DNA of 64,000 bases from Ochotona curzoniae (GCF_017591425.1 NW_024466599.1:27690001-27754000); one strand, 5' to 3'. Counted from the stretch's first letter, positions 10,288 to 21,898 are shown. Numbers and translations are program-made. The notes: a model not told the origin generated them from the letters alone.

Positions 10288-12883
10288 CTAAATAAAATGA
10301 GAATGAGTACAAGACACATGTTGGCAAACTCAGAATAGGATTAAGGTGCTTCTATAGGTCAGCAGGGAAAGGATACATTTTAAAAACTGGTGCAGACAAG
10401 AGATGGTTTCTTGAAAATAAGAATATATTAAACTCCTGCCTCATTTTCCCCATCAATCCCAAATAGATTAAGGATTTAAATAAGAAAAAAAAAAACTATG
10501 AAATATTAAGAATCTTGAGAATGTAATCTTGGGAATTTAAAAAAATACAAAGGAAAAAGGACAAATCATGCAAGAAAATACTGATAAATCGGACACTTTA
10601 GTATACTTTACACTGCACCTTACTTCCTTCAAACGCACATGCCATTCAGTTTGTCGAATCAGTTAACTCTTGTTTACCAAGAGAAACCAAAGATATGAAA
10701 AGAGGAGCCAAAAATTGAGGAAAGATAGTTCTGGCGTATATAATATATTTAAACTTTGTCAAAAGTTCCTCTATTCAGGAAAAGTGAGGTGGTGCCAAGG
10801 CGCTTTAGGTGTTCTGCAAACATGACTCATGTACACTAGGTAAGACATTGTGAGTATAATGTTCACAAGATAATTTTGAATTATTTTGTGAAATTATGAT
10901 TAAACATACACATAACAAATCATAATTAAAGTTAATATAATGTAGACTGCTGGTGCACCAAATTGTAGAGACCTCAAAACGAAACTTTATTTCTGTATGT
11001 ATAAATTTAACTTTCTTTTAAAGTAGCAAAGATTAGAAGTCACTGCTCTACATTGGTCTTTAAAAGAAAATAGCATTATAATTACACATGAGTGAGGTTT
11101 CACAGAATTCCAAACAAGCTTATAGGAATCTTCTTGAAGGATGTTCCTTGACTGTACAATTAGCAACTGAATCAAAGCCAAGCAATACTGTAGTGTTGTC
11201 AACTTTGTTATCTATATTACCTTTATATTTAGGAAAAGCTATCATATTTAAAAAAACACTTTCTGTATTTTTTTTGGCTTATATTCAATCCTCATCTCCC
11301 TGAAACACAGAGAAACAGAGGGAGAAGAGAGAAAAAGATCTTAGGTGGTTTATTCCCCAAAGGGCTATGGGATGCTCAAGTTACGAGCCTCAAGTTACAT
11401 CCGAGCTTCGCCTGTGGGTGCAGAAGCTCAGCCCCTTGAGCACCCATTTGCTGCCTCTCAGATGCAGCAGCAGGAAGCAGGACTGGAAGCAGAGTAGTCA
11501 GGACTCAAACTGGCACTCAGAAACGGGAGGTGGGTATTGTCAGTGGCAGTCTAACCCACTGCAGCACAATGCCCACCAATCGCTCTAGTAATCATAGATC
11601 ACATTAACTGAGATTCCCATGTGCCATGCATATCATGTGCTCCACGTCATCTGGAGGCTCAGACTTCTGCTCAAGGCACTATAATTGGTAGTTTAAGAAA
11701 GAAAAAAAAATTCTTGCACTAGTCTCACTGACTAATGTTCACAGTGATTCAACTTATACACAAATCTGTTTTTCTTTTATGCTTCTGGTCAATTTAAGAG
11801 CATTCTGAGTTTGCAAGGTAAGTTGTTAAAAACCATTAGTATTTTTACTTATTTTAGGAATTAAGTTTCTTTATTTCACCTAAATGATGATTCAGAAATT
11901 ATCCAGATGCCAAGTCATCAAGTGACGACAGTGGCAATCCAGGATATCCTGATTTTATACTTCCAGTCAAAATGCTTCATCTTCATCCCACTGACCAACA
12001 GAAACACATCCAGATTTTTGATAAAAAGGTTAATGTTTTAGAAAAGATGTCAAGGTTAAATTTTAAGGATGGATAAATTCTATGTGGAAAGTCTGGCAAA
12101 AGAGAACAACAAATTCTTAAGGTACTTGAAAGCTGAGGTTTAACATTATTTTACACTAATGTTAGATTTCAACAATGACGTTTTGTGTATGTATATGGTT
12201 TGTGAAATATCTCTCACCTTTTTTCCCCTCCACTCCTGCCTTGTGTTTGTTGCACTGTATCACAATCCCTTTTTATAAATAATCTTGTAAGAGAATGGCT
12301 ACATTATCAATCTTTTGGAAAACATAAATTTTAATAAAGAGAATAACTTTTAGTCACTAAGGTCTTATATTTTAATAAAATGGAGAGCATAGCAAAATTA
12401 CCTTCCAAAAGCAGAAAAGCAAAACACATCTATTTCTAAATAGTTATCTCCCAATGCAAAAGCTTTTATTCAATACAACATTTTAATTTTTTGCATGGAG
12501 AGATGACCCTTAACAAAAAGAACTGACACTTTGGTTAACATCTATTTTATATAAGTTAATACAAATATCAAAAACCAAGGCAATATAGGTGTATAAATGT
12601 ATTGAAAAAAGCAAAAAAAATTTACTTGTATCCTTACAACTAAGGGGAATTTAATATATTGAGAGAAAATGTTCAATATAATTGGAAGGTACAAAGTAGA
12701 ACAATTTTAAAACAGTATGATAAATAAGTCTTGTTAAAGTGTTTTATTTAGGAGTTTCTGATTATATCTGATCCCCATGAAAGCACATGCAATCTTTTTC
12801 ACTTTCTAAAACATAAATACTTATTAGAATGAATATTAATATCCAATGTCTCAGGGCGAAAACAGATTCCAATGTGTAGTTAC
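10288..12883 (-). other. MAP4K3: Intron w20-w21
   Basis: Contains a minus SINE lacking its tail (11300-11578). Other parts are AT-rich with no named repeat or coding signal. Confidence 0.6.
11300..11578 (-). mobile_element. C-type SINE without A-rich tail
   Basis: acagagaaacagagggagaa core, ccttgagcacccatttgctg, and cccactgcagcacaatgccc head. Confidence 0.75.
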
Positions 12884-13001
12884 CTGGGCAATATTCTGTC
12901 AGGGAGTTTGTGTGCTGGAATAGCAACAGGTAACTTCTGCATTTGTCTTGCATAATCAAAAAGCCCTGGTAAATTATGGGAATAAAGTTGAGAAGCTTTA
13001 C
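12884..13001 (-). CDS. MAP4K3: MAP4K3 exon w20: CNH domain
   Basis: Encodes the last two bases of Gly619, residues 620-657 and two bases of Arg658 (118 nt). Begins KASQLYSHNLPGLFDYARQM and ends PAHKLPDRILP. The sequence matches the human one I recall throughout this exon. Acceptor gttttctacag, donor GTAACT. Confidence 0.96.
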
Positions 13002-13087
13002 CTGTAGAAAACAAAAACATAAATATGATCAAAAAAGTCAATAACAAGTAGCCAAAGTCATAAAGTATTTAAAAACTAAAGACTCAC

Positions 13088-13148
13088 CAGATATTGATAG
13101 CAAGCAATTGTTCATTACATATAACCATGTACACCTTCGTGGGAACAG
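13088..13148 (-). CDS. MAP4K3: MAP4K3 exon w19: CNH domain
   Basis: Encodes residues 599-618 and one base of Gly619 (61 nt): LFPRRCTWLYVMNNCLLSIS. The CTWLYVMNN block is conserved in MAP4K CNH domains. Acceptor tccccatcag, donor GTGAGT. It is separated from w20 by an 86-bp intron. Confidence 0.96.
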
Positions 13149-15121
13149 CTGATGGGGAAAAAAATGCAGTTTACAAAGAATAATGCTTAATGATGTTCTA
13201 TAACATATAAGCTATCAGACCAATAAGCCAGTTCTTTATAATTTATTTTTTGAAATTCATTTACAAAGCATTTAAAGCAAGATGACACACAAATATGCAC
13301 ATGTACATGGAAGGAAAACATTCAATAATCAACACAGGTGCAGTGTAATCATGAAATGATTACCTCCAGTCTCCTTTATGATAAACATATATAACTCCAA
13401 ACAAGACAGAGAATGAGAATATTTCACACAGTCAATATGTCTTTATTTTGGTTCTGGGGCAGATAACTAATACTTTTCTGTGTCCTGCCTCCCAGATGCA
13501 TGCATTTAAGTATATTTACATGATGAGAATAAGATACAGAAAAAAAGGATTGTGAAGTAGTGCAACAAACACTATGGAAAAACAACAGGTATGGAAGTGA
13601 AAAAAAGGTTGAGAGAGGATGCTACTTAACAAAGCATACACATATACGGAATATCCTCTTGTGCATACAGAGTTCATTACTGAAATCTAACACCTAAAAA
13701 CTAAGAAGCAGTTACAGCTTGAATGTATTTATGGGCAATAATAATAATAGTATAAAGTAACCCATACTAAGACATGTCAGTGTAAATATAAGTGGTTTTT
13801 AAAGTGGTCTTGGCGGAGCAGCAGCATCTGGGCACAGACCTCACGGCCTACATCCTGAAGCTTAGCAGTCAATGTGCCAGCTGGTCCTCCCTGTGATTCA
13901 GAAGTATGCCAAAGCTACAGCATCCTGACTCAACAAACTGGGTTGCTTGTTTTGCTCTGGCAATGTCTATGGAATCACTTCAAATGGACTGGGATGAGGG
14001 CAGGGAACACACAATGAAGAGATAAATGACGAAACTTATAAAGACTGCTAAGGATATTACTTTTTAGAACACAAAATCTGAATGAGGGCATTCAAAGTAC
14101 AAGAAAAAAAGGAAATAACACATGGGAGAGTACAATCTATTTTAATATAGTTTAAATAAACCATAATTTAAGCAAAATCTGGTTAACTCATTTATTTGGA
14201 AAAAAATACACAAAAAATACTCCACTTCTTCAAATATTTAAAATGTTGTACTGTCATACAGTGTTTCACTTTGTAAAACGTGTCCATGGTTGTGTCTCAG
14301 GCTAGAAGATACCAACACACATTCCCTACTTTGGGGATTCACTGCCAATATTGAGAAAAGAAGCCAAAAGCAAACAAAAGAACACTGCCAGGCAATGCAT
14401 ATACTTTATACAGGTAAGTTACTAATATCACTGTCGTGTTTGCCGGGATGGTGGCCCTGACTACTTGAAGCCTCTCCCAGTCATTGTGATAATCAGAAAT
14501 ACTTTACACAATCCCAGACACCATTCTTTCCTGTTTTACGACTCAGCACTTCTTCACCCTTTGACCATATCTCCAGTCTCACCCCCAACAGCTCCACGCA
14601 GGTAATTCCAAATGCAACACCTCATCATCACGTTGGGGGTTTGGCATCTGCCTACCTACCCGGCTCCCTCCACTGTAACTGCTCTATACTTCAGATTATC
14701 TAGTCACCGTTCCCTGTAACGGCCATTCTATTTCACAACTCCACGCTCTCACTCTCATCCCCTTTCCGTCTGGAAAGCCCCCTTCATGTCACTCAGGGTC
14801 ACTTTAGGTCCACCTCAAGCCTATTATTTCTCAGCCACTCCCACCGCCCCCGAGGAGGAAGTGGCAATGTTTATCTTAATGACCCATGCCTATTCCTAGT
14901 ATGACATCCAATCTTGAATGTTGGTTAGTGCTTTATATTTCAGTCTTCCCTACTTGAACGAAAGTTTCGAAAGAGAATGTATTACTTTAGTGAATCTGTA
15001 ATCAGTCTCTTGTAAACAGAACATGCTTCATAAAGATTTTATGAAAAGCAGGTAGAAAATAAATTTATTTCCAGTCTAGTGTCTGCTTAAAATACCTTAA
15101 AGAACACACAATATAACATAC
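13149..15121 (-). other. MAP4K3: Intron w18-w19
   Basis: Contains an L2-like stretch (14740-15060), possibly extending left to about 14460. The GC-richer patch 13800-13990 is unexplained. No other feature seen. Confidence 0.55.
14740..15060 (+). repeat. Probable L2 3' end
   Basis: L2-like order: cttcatgtcactcagggtca, ccacctcaag, tacttgaacgaaagtttcga (compare tagactgtgagctccttgag) and a diverged tail. Confidence 0.5.
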
Positions 15122-15201
15122 CTGTTCCATTGATGTTTCATGAAGTTCATTAAGATTCAGGGTATAAATCCCTTCTTCGGCACCAAATATTAAGTACTGG
15201 T
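15122..15201 (-). CDS. MAP4K3: MAP4K3 exon w18: CNH domain
   Basis: Encodes the last two bases of Asp572 and residues 573-598 (80 nt): [20 protein letters not shown] then ETSMEQ. The FGAEEGIY pattern is a hallmark of CNH domains in GCK-I kinases. Acceptor ttttttcag, donor GTATGT, leaving in phase 0. Confidence 0.96.
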
Positions 15202-15261
15202 CTGAAAAAATGAAAAGTAATTCACTAACTGATTTTGATAAATAAGATACTTTGAAATAGG

Positions 15262-15520
15262 ATTTATGAAGTATAGAGACAGAGAAAAAGAGAGTGCTCC
15301 CCTAAGCTGGTTCATTCCCCAAATATCTGCAAAAGGTCAGGAGTGCACTGAAGCCGAGCTGAGCTAGAACTAGGTCCAGGTCTCCAATGTGGCTGGAAGG
15401 AGCCTAATTACCCAAGTCGTCACTGTTGCTTTCTAAGGTCTATATTAGCAAGAAGCTGATGTCAGGAGCTTGAGGTGGGATAGGAGTATGTTAACTACTA
15501 GCTTAAATGTTTGCTCCCTT
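15262..15520 (-). mobile_element. Degraded C-type SINE
   Basis: gagacagagaaaaagagagt core, ggttcattccccaaat, aggtccaggtctccaatgtg; the head is diverged. Confidence 0.7.
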
Positions 15521-15633
15521 ACATAGTCTTAAATTCAGTACATATATGCTAATACATGAAAACCATAATTGCTGTAATTTATAGGGAGTAAACACTTTTA
15601 ATTTTACTGCAAAGGAGATTAGATGCTCTAGAA

Positions 15634-15845
15634 CAGGGGTGGGAAAACTTTTTTTTTTTTTTTTTTGCCAAGGACCATTTGGATATTTATAACATCATTC
15701 TTGGGTCACATAAAACAAATAACTTAAAAATTAGCCTGATAAAGAGTTATTCCATTTTCAACTCCTCTAGTAGTTGCCTTCGCAGATCCAGACGACACGG
15801 TTTTGTGGGCCATATGACACCCAGGCTGGGTGTTCTCTATCCCTG
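15634..15845. mobile_element. Small non-autonomous hAT-type element (about 212 bp)
   Basis: Begins caggggtgggaaaac and ends with its imperfect inverse gttctctatccctg. Flanked by an 8-bp near-perfect duplication, ctctagaa at 15626-15633 and ctctagag at 15846-15853, the length made by hAT transposases. Internal text ccatttggatatttataaca recurs at two other sites. No transposase is encoded. Confidence 0.8.
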
Positions 15846-16770
15846 CTCTAGAGTCATGATTTGAGTTACAGGTAAATATTGGCCTCAAAGATGTAAAGAA
15901 AACTTATGGAAGGAAGGTCCTGAAGGGTAGCAAGTCAAAACTTCTCTCAACAGAAGGTGCTAAGGACTGGCAAAGAATCAGTTCCTATTTTTTTAAAACC
16001 CCTTTAAAAGATGATTTTGTGTAATTCATATATAGGATGCAAATAAAAAACAATTAATGCAGATTCAAAACGTTTTCAGGGAGTATTACTTTTTTAAGAT
16101 TATTACTATAAGCAGTAAAAAAAAAATAAAATCCAAGATCTGACCACTAATTAAGAAGAGGTCAAAAACTTTTTTTAGAGTAAACTGAAGGATACTGGCA
16201 ATTGCTTACGATTAATATTGGTGAATTAAAAGCATAAAATTTGGCTGTGAAGCACTGAATCTTTCTCAATATCAGTTTTCTTAACTTGTACAATTATCTG
16301 CCTCAGATTTTTAGACTTAGTAATACATATGTTTAGCTTTGTAAATACATGCATAAAAATACCCATATTTTAGCCTGACAGATGTTGACTTAGACATATT
16401 GCAAGAACAGTCCTGACTCAGAGCCTACTGACAACCACTGTGAAAGCACAGAGATACCCTGGACCCTCACTAGGTAAAGTCTCTCGGTAATGGCTGGGTC
16501 TAAAACATCAACCCTGAACTGCTGCTGTGCAGGGGCAGACCCAACACACCTGGAGGAAACCGGGGTGGTTTCACTGTGTTCACACAGGGACTACACAGTG
16601 GAATTCTGATTTTATGTGTTGCTCCATTGACAGATTTATTTTAAAAATTCTTTAAAAAAAATGAGGCTTTTCCCCCAGAAAGATGTTTAGAATATGAATA
16701 AAATCAAATGCTTTCACATGATGTTAGTTGACTAAAAAATTAGATAACAGACAAAAACGAATGGTGCTAC

Positions 16771-16855
16771 CTCTTGTATCTGGGTTTATCCATGAAGATG
16801 CACAGTGAATTTTCAAGGGACAACCATTGAAAACCTTTGAAAAACATGCACCCAT
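16771..16855 (-). CDS. MAP4K3: MAP4K3 exon w17: start of CNH domain
   Basis: Encodes residues 544-571 and one base of Asp572 (85 nt): [18 protein letters not shown] then [10 protein letters not shown]. This opens the citron-homology domain (about 556-867 in human), a beta-propeller-like protein-interaction module. Acceptor tctttccag; donor GTAGCA lacks the consensus at +5, so it is the weakest donor of the set. The internal Met is not a start codon. Confidence 0.94.
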
Positions 16856-17308
16856 CTGGAAAGACAAAGAATAACCAAGATGAAACAGCTAATGCAGATT
16901 AGTGACAACATCTTTAATATAATATAAAAATGTAATGCTCTGTCATGTTAATGTTAGAGGTTATAAATGGCACATTGAGACTATGAACATTATCAATGTA
17001 AAGAAATGAACGTATCAAATCAATATTATAATTTGCTTAAAACTGGTACTGCAAAGACTCCTGGTACAACAAATGATCTACTTCAAAGAAAGAGAAAGAA
17101 ACTCCACTCACATTTCATTTTTTCCTATCTTTTTAACCAAATAAAGATATAACAACAACCAATTCTGGATAGTAGTTTGCTTCTAATCGTATCACATGTT
17201 TCCTATCAGGAACAACACAATATCCTCTGATAAGAAAGAAACCAAAATCTACATTAAAAGCAGAGATTTTCCTTATTTGAAATAACTGTGTAATAACTGT
17301 ATAAGTTT

Positions 17309-17634
17309 GGTTTGGCATGATGGCTTAATTGGCTAAATTCTCCACTTGTAAGTGCTTGGATCCCACAGGAGAGTTGGTTCATGTCCTGGCTACTCCACTT
17401 CCCATCCAGCTCCCTGCTTGTGGCTTGGGAAAGCAATTGAAGATGGCCCAAAGTTTTGGGACTCTGCACCTGAGTCAGAGACCCAGGAAAAGCTCCTGGC
17501 TCCTGGCTTTGGATCAGCTCAGCTCCGGCCATTGCGGTCACTTGGGGAGTGAATCATTAAATGAAAGAGCTTCCTCTCTGTCTTTCTCTCTGTATATCTG
17601 ACTTTCCAATAAAAATAAAACAAGCTTTAAAAAA
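17309..17634 (+). mobile_element. C-type SINE
   Basis: Head ggtttggcatgatggcttaa, core ccctgcttgtggcttgggaa, tail tccaataaaaataaaacaag. Confidence 0.9.
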
Positions 17635-18029
17635 ATTACCCAATTAATCACATGTACTAGTGACAAGTTGAGGGAAAAACAGCACAAAAATAGAGAAAAT
17701 AAGTATTTTAATTTGGGCCACACTGTCCTAAACTAAAGCAACAGTGTTGTGTATAATTTTATAGCATAAACATTTTTTTTCTTATAATCACAGATATAAC
17801 ATACTATGTAGAGATATAACTAGTTGATTGAAAATTAACACAAAATAAAAAAATAAGAACTTTAAAGTCTCCTGTGTAAAAGCAGATGCTTGTAAACCAG
17901 TATTTCTTAGTACCAAAAAAGAAAAATACACATTGGACATAACCCTCAGTTGATAGGAAAACATGAACAATTTTTTTTTACAGTGGTACTAGCTCAGCCT
18001 TTAAGAAAAAATCGGTCATTTGTGACAAA

Positions 18030-18250
18030 TGGGATGCTAGACTCAGGCTAGAAGCCATTATGCTACATGAAATAGGCCATTGATACAGGGACAAATACCA
18101 TATGACTTCAGTTATACACCGCATCTAAAAATGTTGAACTCACACAAACAGAGCAGTAAGATGGCTATGTGGTAGTAGTGGGGGAGCAGGAGGCAAGGGG
18201 AATGTTGGTTCCAGGATACAAACTTTCACTTAAAAAGGATAAATTTAAGA
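18030..18250 (+). repeat. Old L1 3' fragment
   Basis: gctacatgaaataggccatt, aaataccatatgacttcagt and aacagagcagtaagatggct match the order at the end of old mammalian L1s (aagtgaaataagccag, tgatttcacttata, agtagaatggtgg). Confidence 0.7.
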
Positions 18251-18305
18251 GATCTACTACCTATCAAGGTAACAAGTTTAATATAGTTTCTTATGTACTT
18301 GAAAA

Positions 18306-18560
18306 ATATAAAGTTACACGAACAGAGAGATCCCTGTCCAAAGGTTCCTTCCCCTAATGGACCACAATGGCTGGCCAGTCCAAGCCGTAGCCATGGAGTT
18401 TTACTGAGTTCTTCCACAGAGGTGCAGGGGCCCAAGCACTTGGGCCATCCTTTGCTGCTTTCCCAAGCACACTGGCAGGCAGCTGGATTGGAGAAGCCTG
18501 GCCTCAAACCCATCCTGGATGCTGGAGTCACAGGCATCAGTCTAACTTCCTATGCCAAAA
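18306..18560 (-). mobile_element. C-type SINE, truncated
   Basis: agttacacgaacagagagat core, gggccatcctttgctgcttt and a degraded head; inserted next to the L1 fragment. Confidence 0.75.
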
Positions 18561-19280
18561 CGCTTGAGAATTCTTAGGAGAGATTTGAGGTGTTCTCTTT
18601 GCGAAGAGTTAGTGTGTTAGGTATATTAACATGTTAATTAGCTTCAGATATTCCATATTTTTTATATCACAATATCATGCTGCATGCCTTAAATATATAA
18701 AATTTTTACCCGGTAATTAAGAAATTAACTTAAAGAGAGAGGAAAAAGACAACACGGTCTAAGTTCAAAACAAGAAATGACAGAGAGCAGACCATAACAT
18801 AGAGTATCTAATCCTAGCTGGAGTTGAGTGAAGTATGTGATCTGGCGAATGACATTTAAGGGTTTCTGTTTTATTCAGGAGTGAAATACAGGACTTGGGC
18901 CAGCTATTCCCTCAATGCTTCTTCTAGCTGTGTATTCCATGTTTTTGATGGAGAACATGTTAGATAAATGTTTTATCTACATTTGATACTTTTAAATATA
19001 TCTAAATGTCATTTTCCTATTTTCTCAAAAAATAACTGTAAAAAAAGTTATTAATTTTTGGAGCCAAAGAACTTTAAAATGTGTAATTTATTATAATCTA
19101 ATCTTGAAAAGCTGCCTTTCAGATGTAATCACATAATACTTAAATTGAGTATAGATGTTTTTCATGAACAAAGAAGGATCTTTCATACAAGCAAAAATCT
19201 AATCAAAAAGAAACACTCAAGCAATTATTTGTAAAGGTAGTTAGTTTGTAAACACATTGTATTTGATATTTAGTACTTAC

Positions 19281-19322
19281 ATGTACTTTAGGTGTTGGCG
19301 GAAGACCGTTACTAATAGGTTT
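19281..19322 (-). CDS. MAP4K3: MAP4K3 exon w16: 14-codon linker exon
   Basis: Encodes residues 530-543, KPISNGLPPTPKVH, phase 0 on both sides (42 nt). LPPTPK is a further proline motif and a possible proline-directed phosphosite. Acceptor ctttttctag, donor GTAAGT. Like w9 it could be skipped in frame, though both splice sites are strong. Confidence 0.95.
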
Positions 19323-19629
19323 CTAGAAAAAGAATACAGGCACGATTACACATTTTCTGGTTGCTGTTTGGCATTAGAGCATTTCAAACACATTTATCTG
19401 ATTAAAATACATGAATATACTCCATAAAACAAAACAATATAGATAAGGCTGAGGTCTAATGCAATCTTTTCACAGTCCATTTCTATTTGGTATCTGCTTC
19501 AAATAAAAATACTTTGTTTTTATCTTTTCAAACGTTTTCTACATAATTGTATGTACTCCCACAACTGTGTAGCTTTTCAGACATACGTATTTCTACAGAA
19601 AATATTGCTTTGGAGTGTTTTTATTTTAT

Positions 19630-19940
19630 CTTAAAGATTTACTTATTTATTGAAATGGCAGAGTGACAGAAAGAGAGAGAAAGATAAAGAGAGAGGAAAT
19701 GAGCAAGCTTCCATCTGCTCCCTTAATTTCTACATCAGGAGAAGCTGGGCTAGTCTGAAGCCAGGAGCCAGAAGCTTCTTCAGGTCTCTCATACAGGTGC
19801 AAGGGCCATCTGCTGCTGCTTTCCCAGCAACATTAGCAAGGAGCTGGATTGGAAGTAGAGCAGCCGGGATTTGAACCAGAGTCCCTAGAGGATGCCAGCA
19901 GCAGCACAGGTGGTGGCTTTACAAGTGATCCCAGGCAAAT
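19630..19940 (-). mobile_element. C-type SINE
   Basis: Tail aaagatttacttatttattg, core ctgctgctttcccagcaaca, gatttgaaccagagtcccta. Confidence 0.85.
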
Positions 19941-20065
19941 AGGGGTACTGGCTTCTACTTTTGAGGGTTTTAAAACAGAGTGGGCACATTGTCCTGAGGC
20001 AGAAGCATGGCTTTCCTTAACTATTTGTTTCCTTTTCAAAAATTCAGAGTGGAAGAGGAACGTTC

Positions 20066-20262
20066 TTGGGCCAGTGCTGTAGCACAGCAAGCTAGGATGC
20101 TACCTGTGGCAGCAGCGGCTGCACCCGTGGGAGACTGGATGAAGCTCCAGGCTTCAGGCTCAGCCTGGCACAGCCCCAGCCTATGCAGTCATTTGGGGAG
20201 TAAAACAGCAGATCAAAGATTCCTGCCTTTTTTCCTCCCCCTAGCTCTGTAACTCTTAAAAA
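20066..20262 (+). mobile_element. C-type SINE with internal deletion
   Basis: Head cttgggccagtgctgtagca; jumps from the A-box region to gcacccgtgggagactggat; ends tttcctccccctagctctgt. Confidence 0.8.
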
Positions 20263-20338
20263 AACAAAACAAAACAAACAAAAAAACAAAACAAAAATCA
20301 AAAAACACGAAACCACCACCACCACCACCAACAACAAA
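20258..20338. repeat. A/C-rich simple repeat
   Basis: Degenerate aaaacaaa and (acc)n/(aac)n units after the SINE 3' end; likely an expanded SINE tail. Confidence 0.85.
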
Positions 20339-20369
20339 ACCCTCTTTCAAAGAATCTGTTTTTTTCTTC

Positions 20370-20792
20370 AATGATAACATTGGTTATTCAATAGCATGAT
20401 GTTTAACTCCATGTTCTTTCAACTTTGTTCCTGTTGTTGAATTTGTTTCATGGCTTCTCCTTGGAGGGAAAGCACAGTGATGGTGTTATGGAGACTATCA
20501 TATCCAGATGTGAAGATACAATGCAGTATGCATCTCTACTTCCAAATCAACGATGGACTCCAAATGAAACTGTTGGAAATATCTTGACAATAGGATGTTG
20601 GACTGTCTGGCACTGTCTGTACCAGCAGTGTCAAGACACACATAAATTATAGATTGATGGACTTAAGACTGCTTATGAAGGACTATACTATCATAATAAT
20701 ATGGAAAAATCAGTCGGGGTTGGGAATTTGGGGAGGAGGTAGGGAAATCCCAGACCCTATGCAATTGCACCACAAAATTAAAAAAAAAAAAA
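20370..20792 (+). mobile_element. Lagomorph L1 3' end
   Basis: Shares acattggttattcaatagca, gacaataggatgttggactg and gggaaatcccagaccctatg with the L1 end at 51488-52698, then a poly-A run at 20779-20791. Confidence 0.75.
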
Positions 20793-21137
20793 TCTATTTT
20801 TATGTACTGACCTATCTACCCTGCACTTAATTGAACAGTTACACTGTGGAAAGAACAATCCTAAGACTGCTGCATATTCACCTGTATCATGATCACAAGT
20901 TTCGACACACCAAATAACAAATTGTTTTAAATAGTTTAAAAAACAAAAAGTCATCATTAAAGTGTGCTATAGCAAAGCTACTTTTCAAGATTTAAATAGT
21001 TTATTTAATCATTATAACCAACATAATAAAATACCAATATAGCAATTGCAGAATACATAATTTGCTATAATTTTACTAATTAAAAATCCTGAACAGTGAC
21101 AAGTAAGGAAATGTAGTTTATGAATATCAATACCTAC

Positions 21138-21250
21138 TGGTACATCTTTCTTTTCTTTCCTTGAAAGGTTTGTCCCTCTGTTTTCATTCTGCTGCTGATA
21201 TAATGAGCCATCTCGGTCACCATTTAACTGGAAGGAGCCCACTCCATTCC
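21138..21250 (-). CDS. MAP4K3: MAP4K3 exon w15: linker after proline-rich segment
   Basis: Encodes the last two bases of Gly492 and residues 493-529 (113 nt): NGVGSFQLNGDRDGSL then YQQQNENRGTNLSRKEKKDVP, polar and basic at the end. Acceptor tttttatgaag is weak (A at -4/-3, poor pyrimidine tract), yet only this boundary fits both neighbouring phases. Donor GTAGGT. Several residues differ from the human protein I recall (Val-Gly for Met-Ser, Tyr for Cys, Asn for His). Confidence 0.92.
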
Positions 21251-21738
21251 CTTCATAAAAATTTTTTAAAATACATTGAAAAATGATTAATTTTTATTCT
21301 GGAAGTTATCAACTAGGAAAGAAAAATGTAATTTTTTGAGACAGTTTCGTTTTTCATTTGGGATGATCAAGTCAGAATATTTAGCATTAAAGGAGAATAT
21401 GTATTATTCTATATACACCTCTATTTGTGGTATGTGTAGGAGGCAAATTTAAATTCAATTTGTATTTAAGCACACATTTATTTGCATTACATAGATAAGT
21501 GTGAAGGCTATATAGGATATGAGAAACAAGAGACAATATACTCCAAATTGGGCCACCGGACATCCGGTCATAAACACATATAGATAAAGAGACAGAAAAC
21601 ATCTCCAAATATATTGCTTTTTTCCCCTCTTGAATCAAAGGAATTTCAAATAATCTTGGCTTGAGACTTTCTCTATTATCTCCCTCCCCTATCACATGAA
21701 ACCCTGGTAACACGTTTGATTTCACCCTCTAAGATTAC
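21251..21738 (-). other. MAP4K3: Intron w14-w15
   Basis: 488 bp, no recognised repeat. Its 3' end is unusual: the acceptor is atgaag with a broken pyrimidine tract. Confidence 0.7.
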
Positions 21739-21898
21739 CTAAAGCAACAGGTTTCTGTGGGGGTAACCTGGGTGGTGGTGGTCTAGGTGGAACTTGGGAT
21801 GGTTTTGCTGGGCTCCCTGTTGAGGGACATCTCTTGATTGTTCCTTGATTATCATCTTCAGTGGAATGAGTTTCTTGTGGTATGAAGATGGATTTAGG
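21739..21898 (-). CDS. MAP4K3: MAP4K3 exon w14: proline-rich SH3-binding segment
   Basis: Encodes residues 439-491 and one base of Gly492 (160 nt). It contains PSQVPPRPPPPRLPPQKP, overlapping class I and II PxxP motifs next to Arg/Lys. Family knowledge: this region of MAP4K3 binds SH3 proteins such as endophilin. Upstream is a Ser/Thr-rich acidic stretch, HSTEDDNQGT. Acceptor attgtttcag, donor GTAATC. The downstream intron is only 488 bp. Confidence 0.96.

Larger units (their letters stand above)
15202..16770 (-). other. MAP4K3: Intron w17-w18
   Basis: Contains a degraded minus SINE (15262-15520) and a small hAT-type element with an 8-bp target duplication (15634-15845). The rest, 15860-16770, shows no named feature. 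Confidence 0.7.
16856..19280 (-). other. MAP4K3: Intron w16-w17
   Basis: Contains a plus SINE (17309-17634), an L1 3' fragment (18030-18250) and a minus SINE (18306-18560). The stretches 17640-18020 and 18570-19270 have nothing recognisable. Confidence 0.65.
19323..21137 (-). other. MAP4K3: Intron w15-w16
   Basis: Contains a minus SINE (19630-19940), an internally shortened plus SINE (20066-20262) with an A/C-rich simple repeat (20258-20338), and a plus-strand lagomorph L1 3' end (20370-20792). Confidence 0.75.

Noticed and set aside
21387..21725. 112-codon minus-strand frame between exons w14 and w15
   Set aside because: It lies wholly in a 488-bp intron, is not continuous with either exon phase, and has no recognised similarity.
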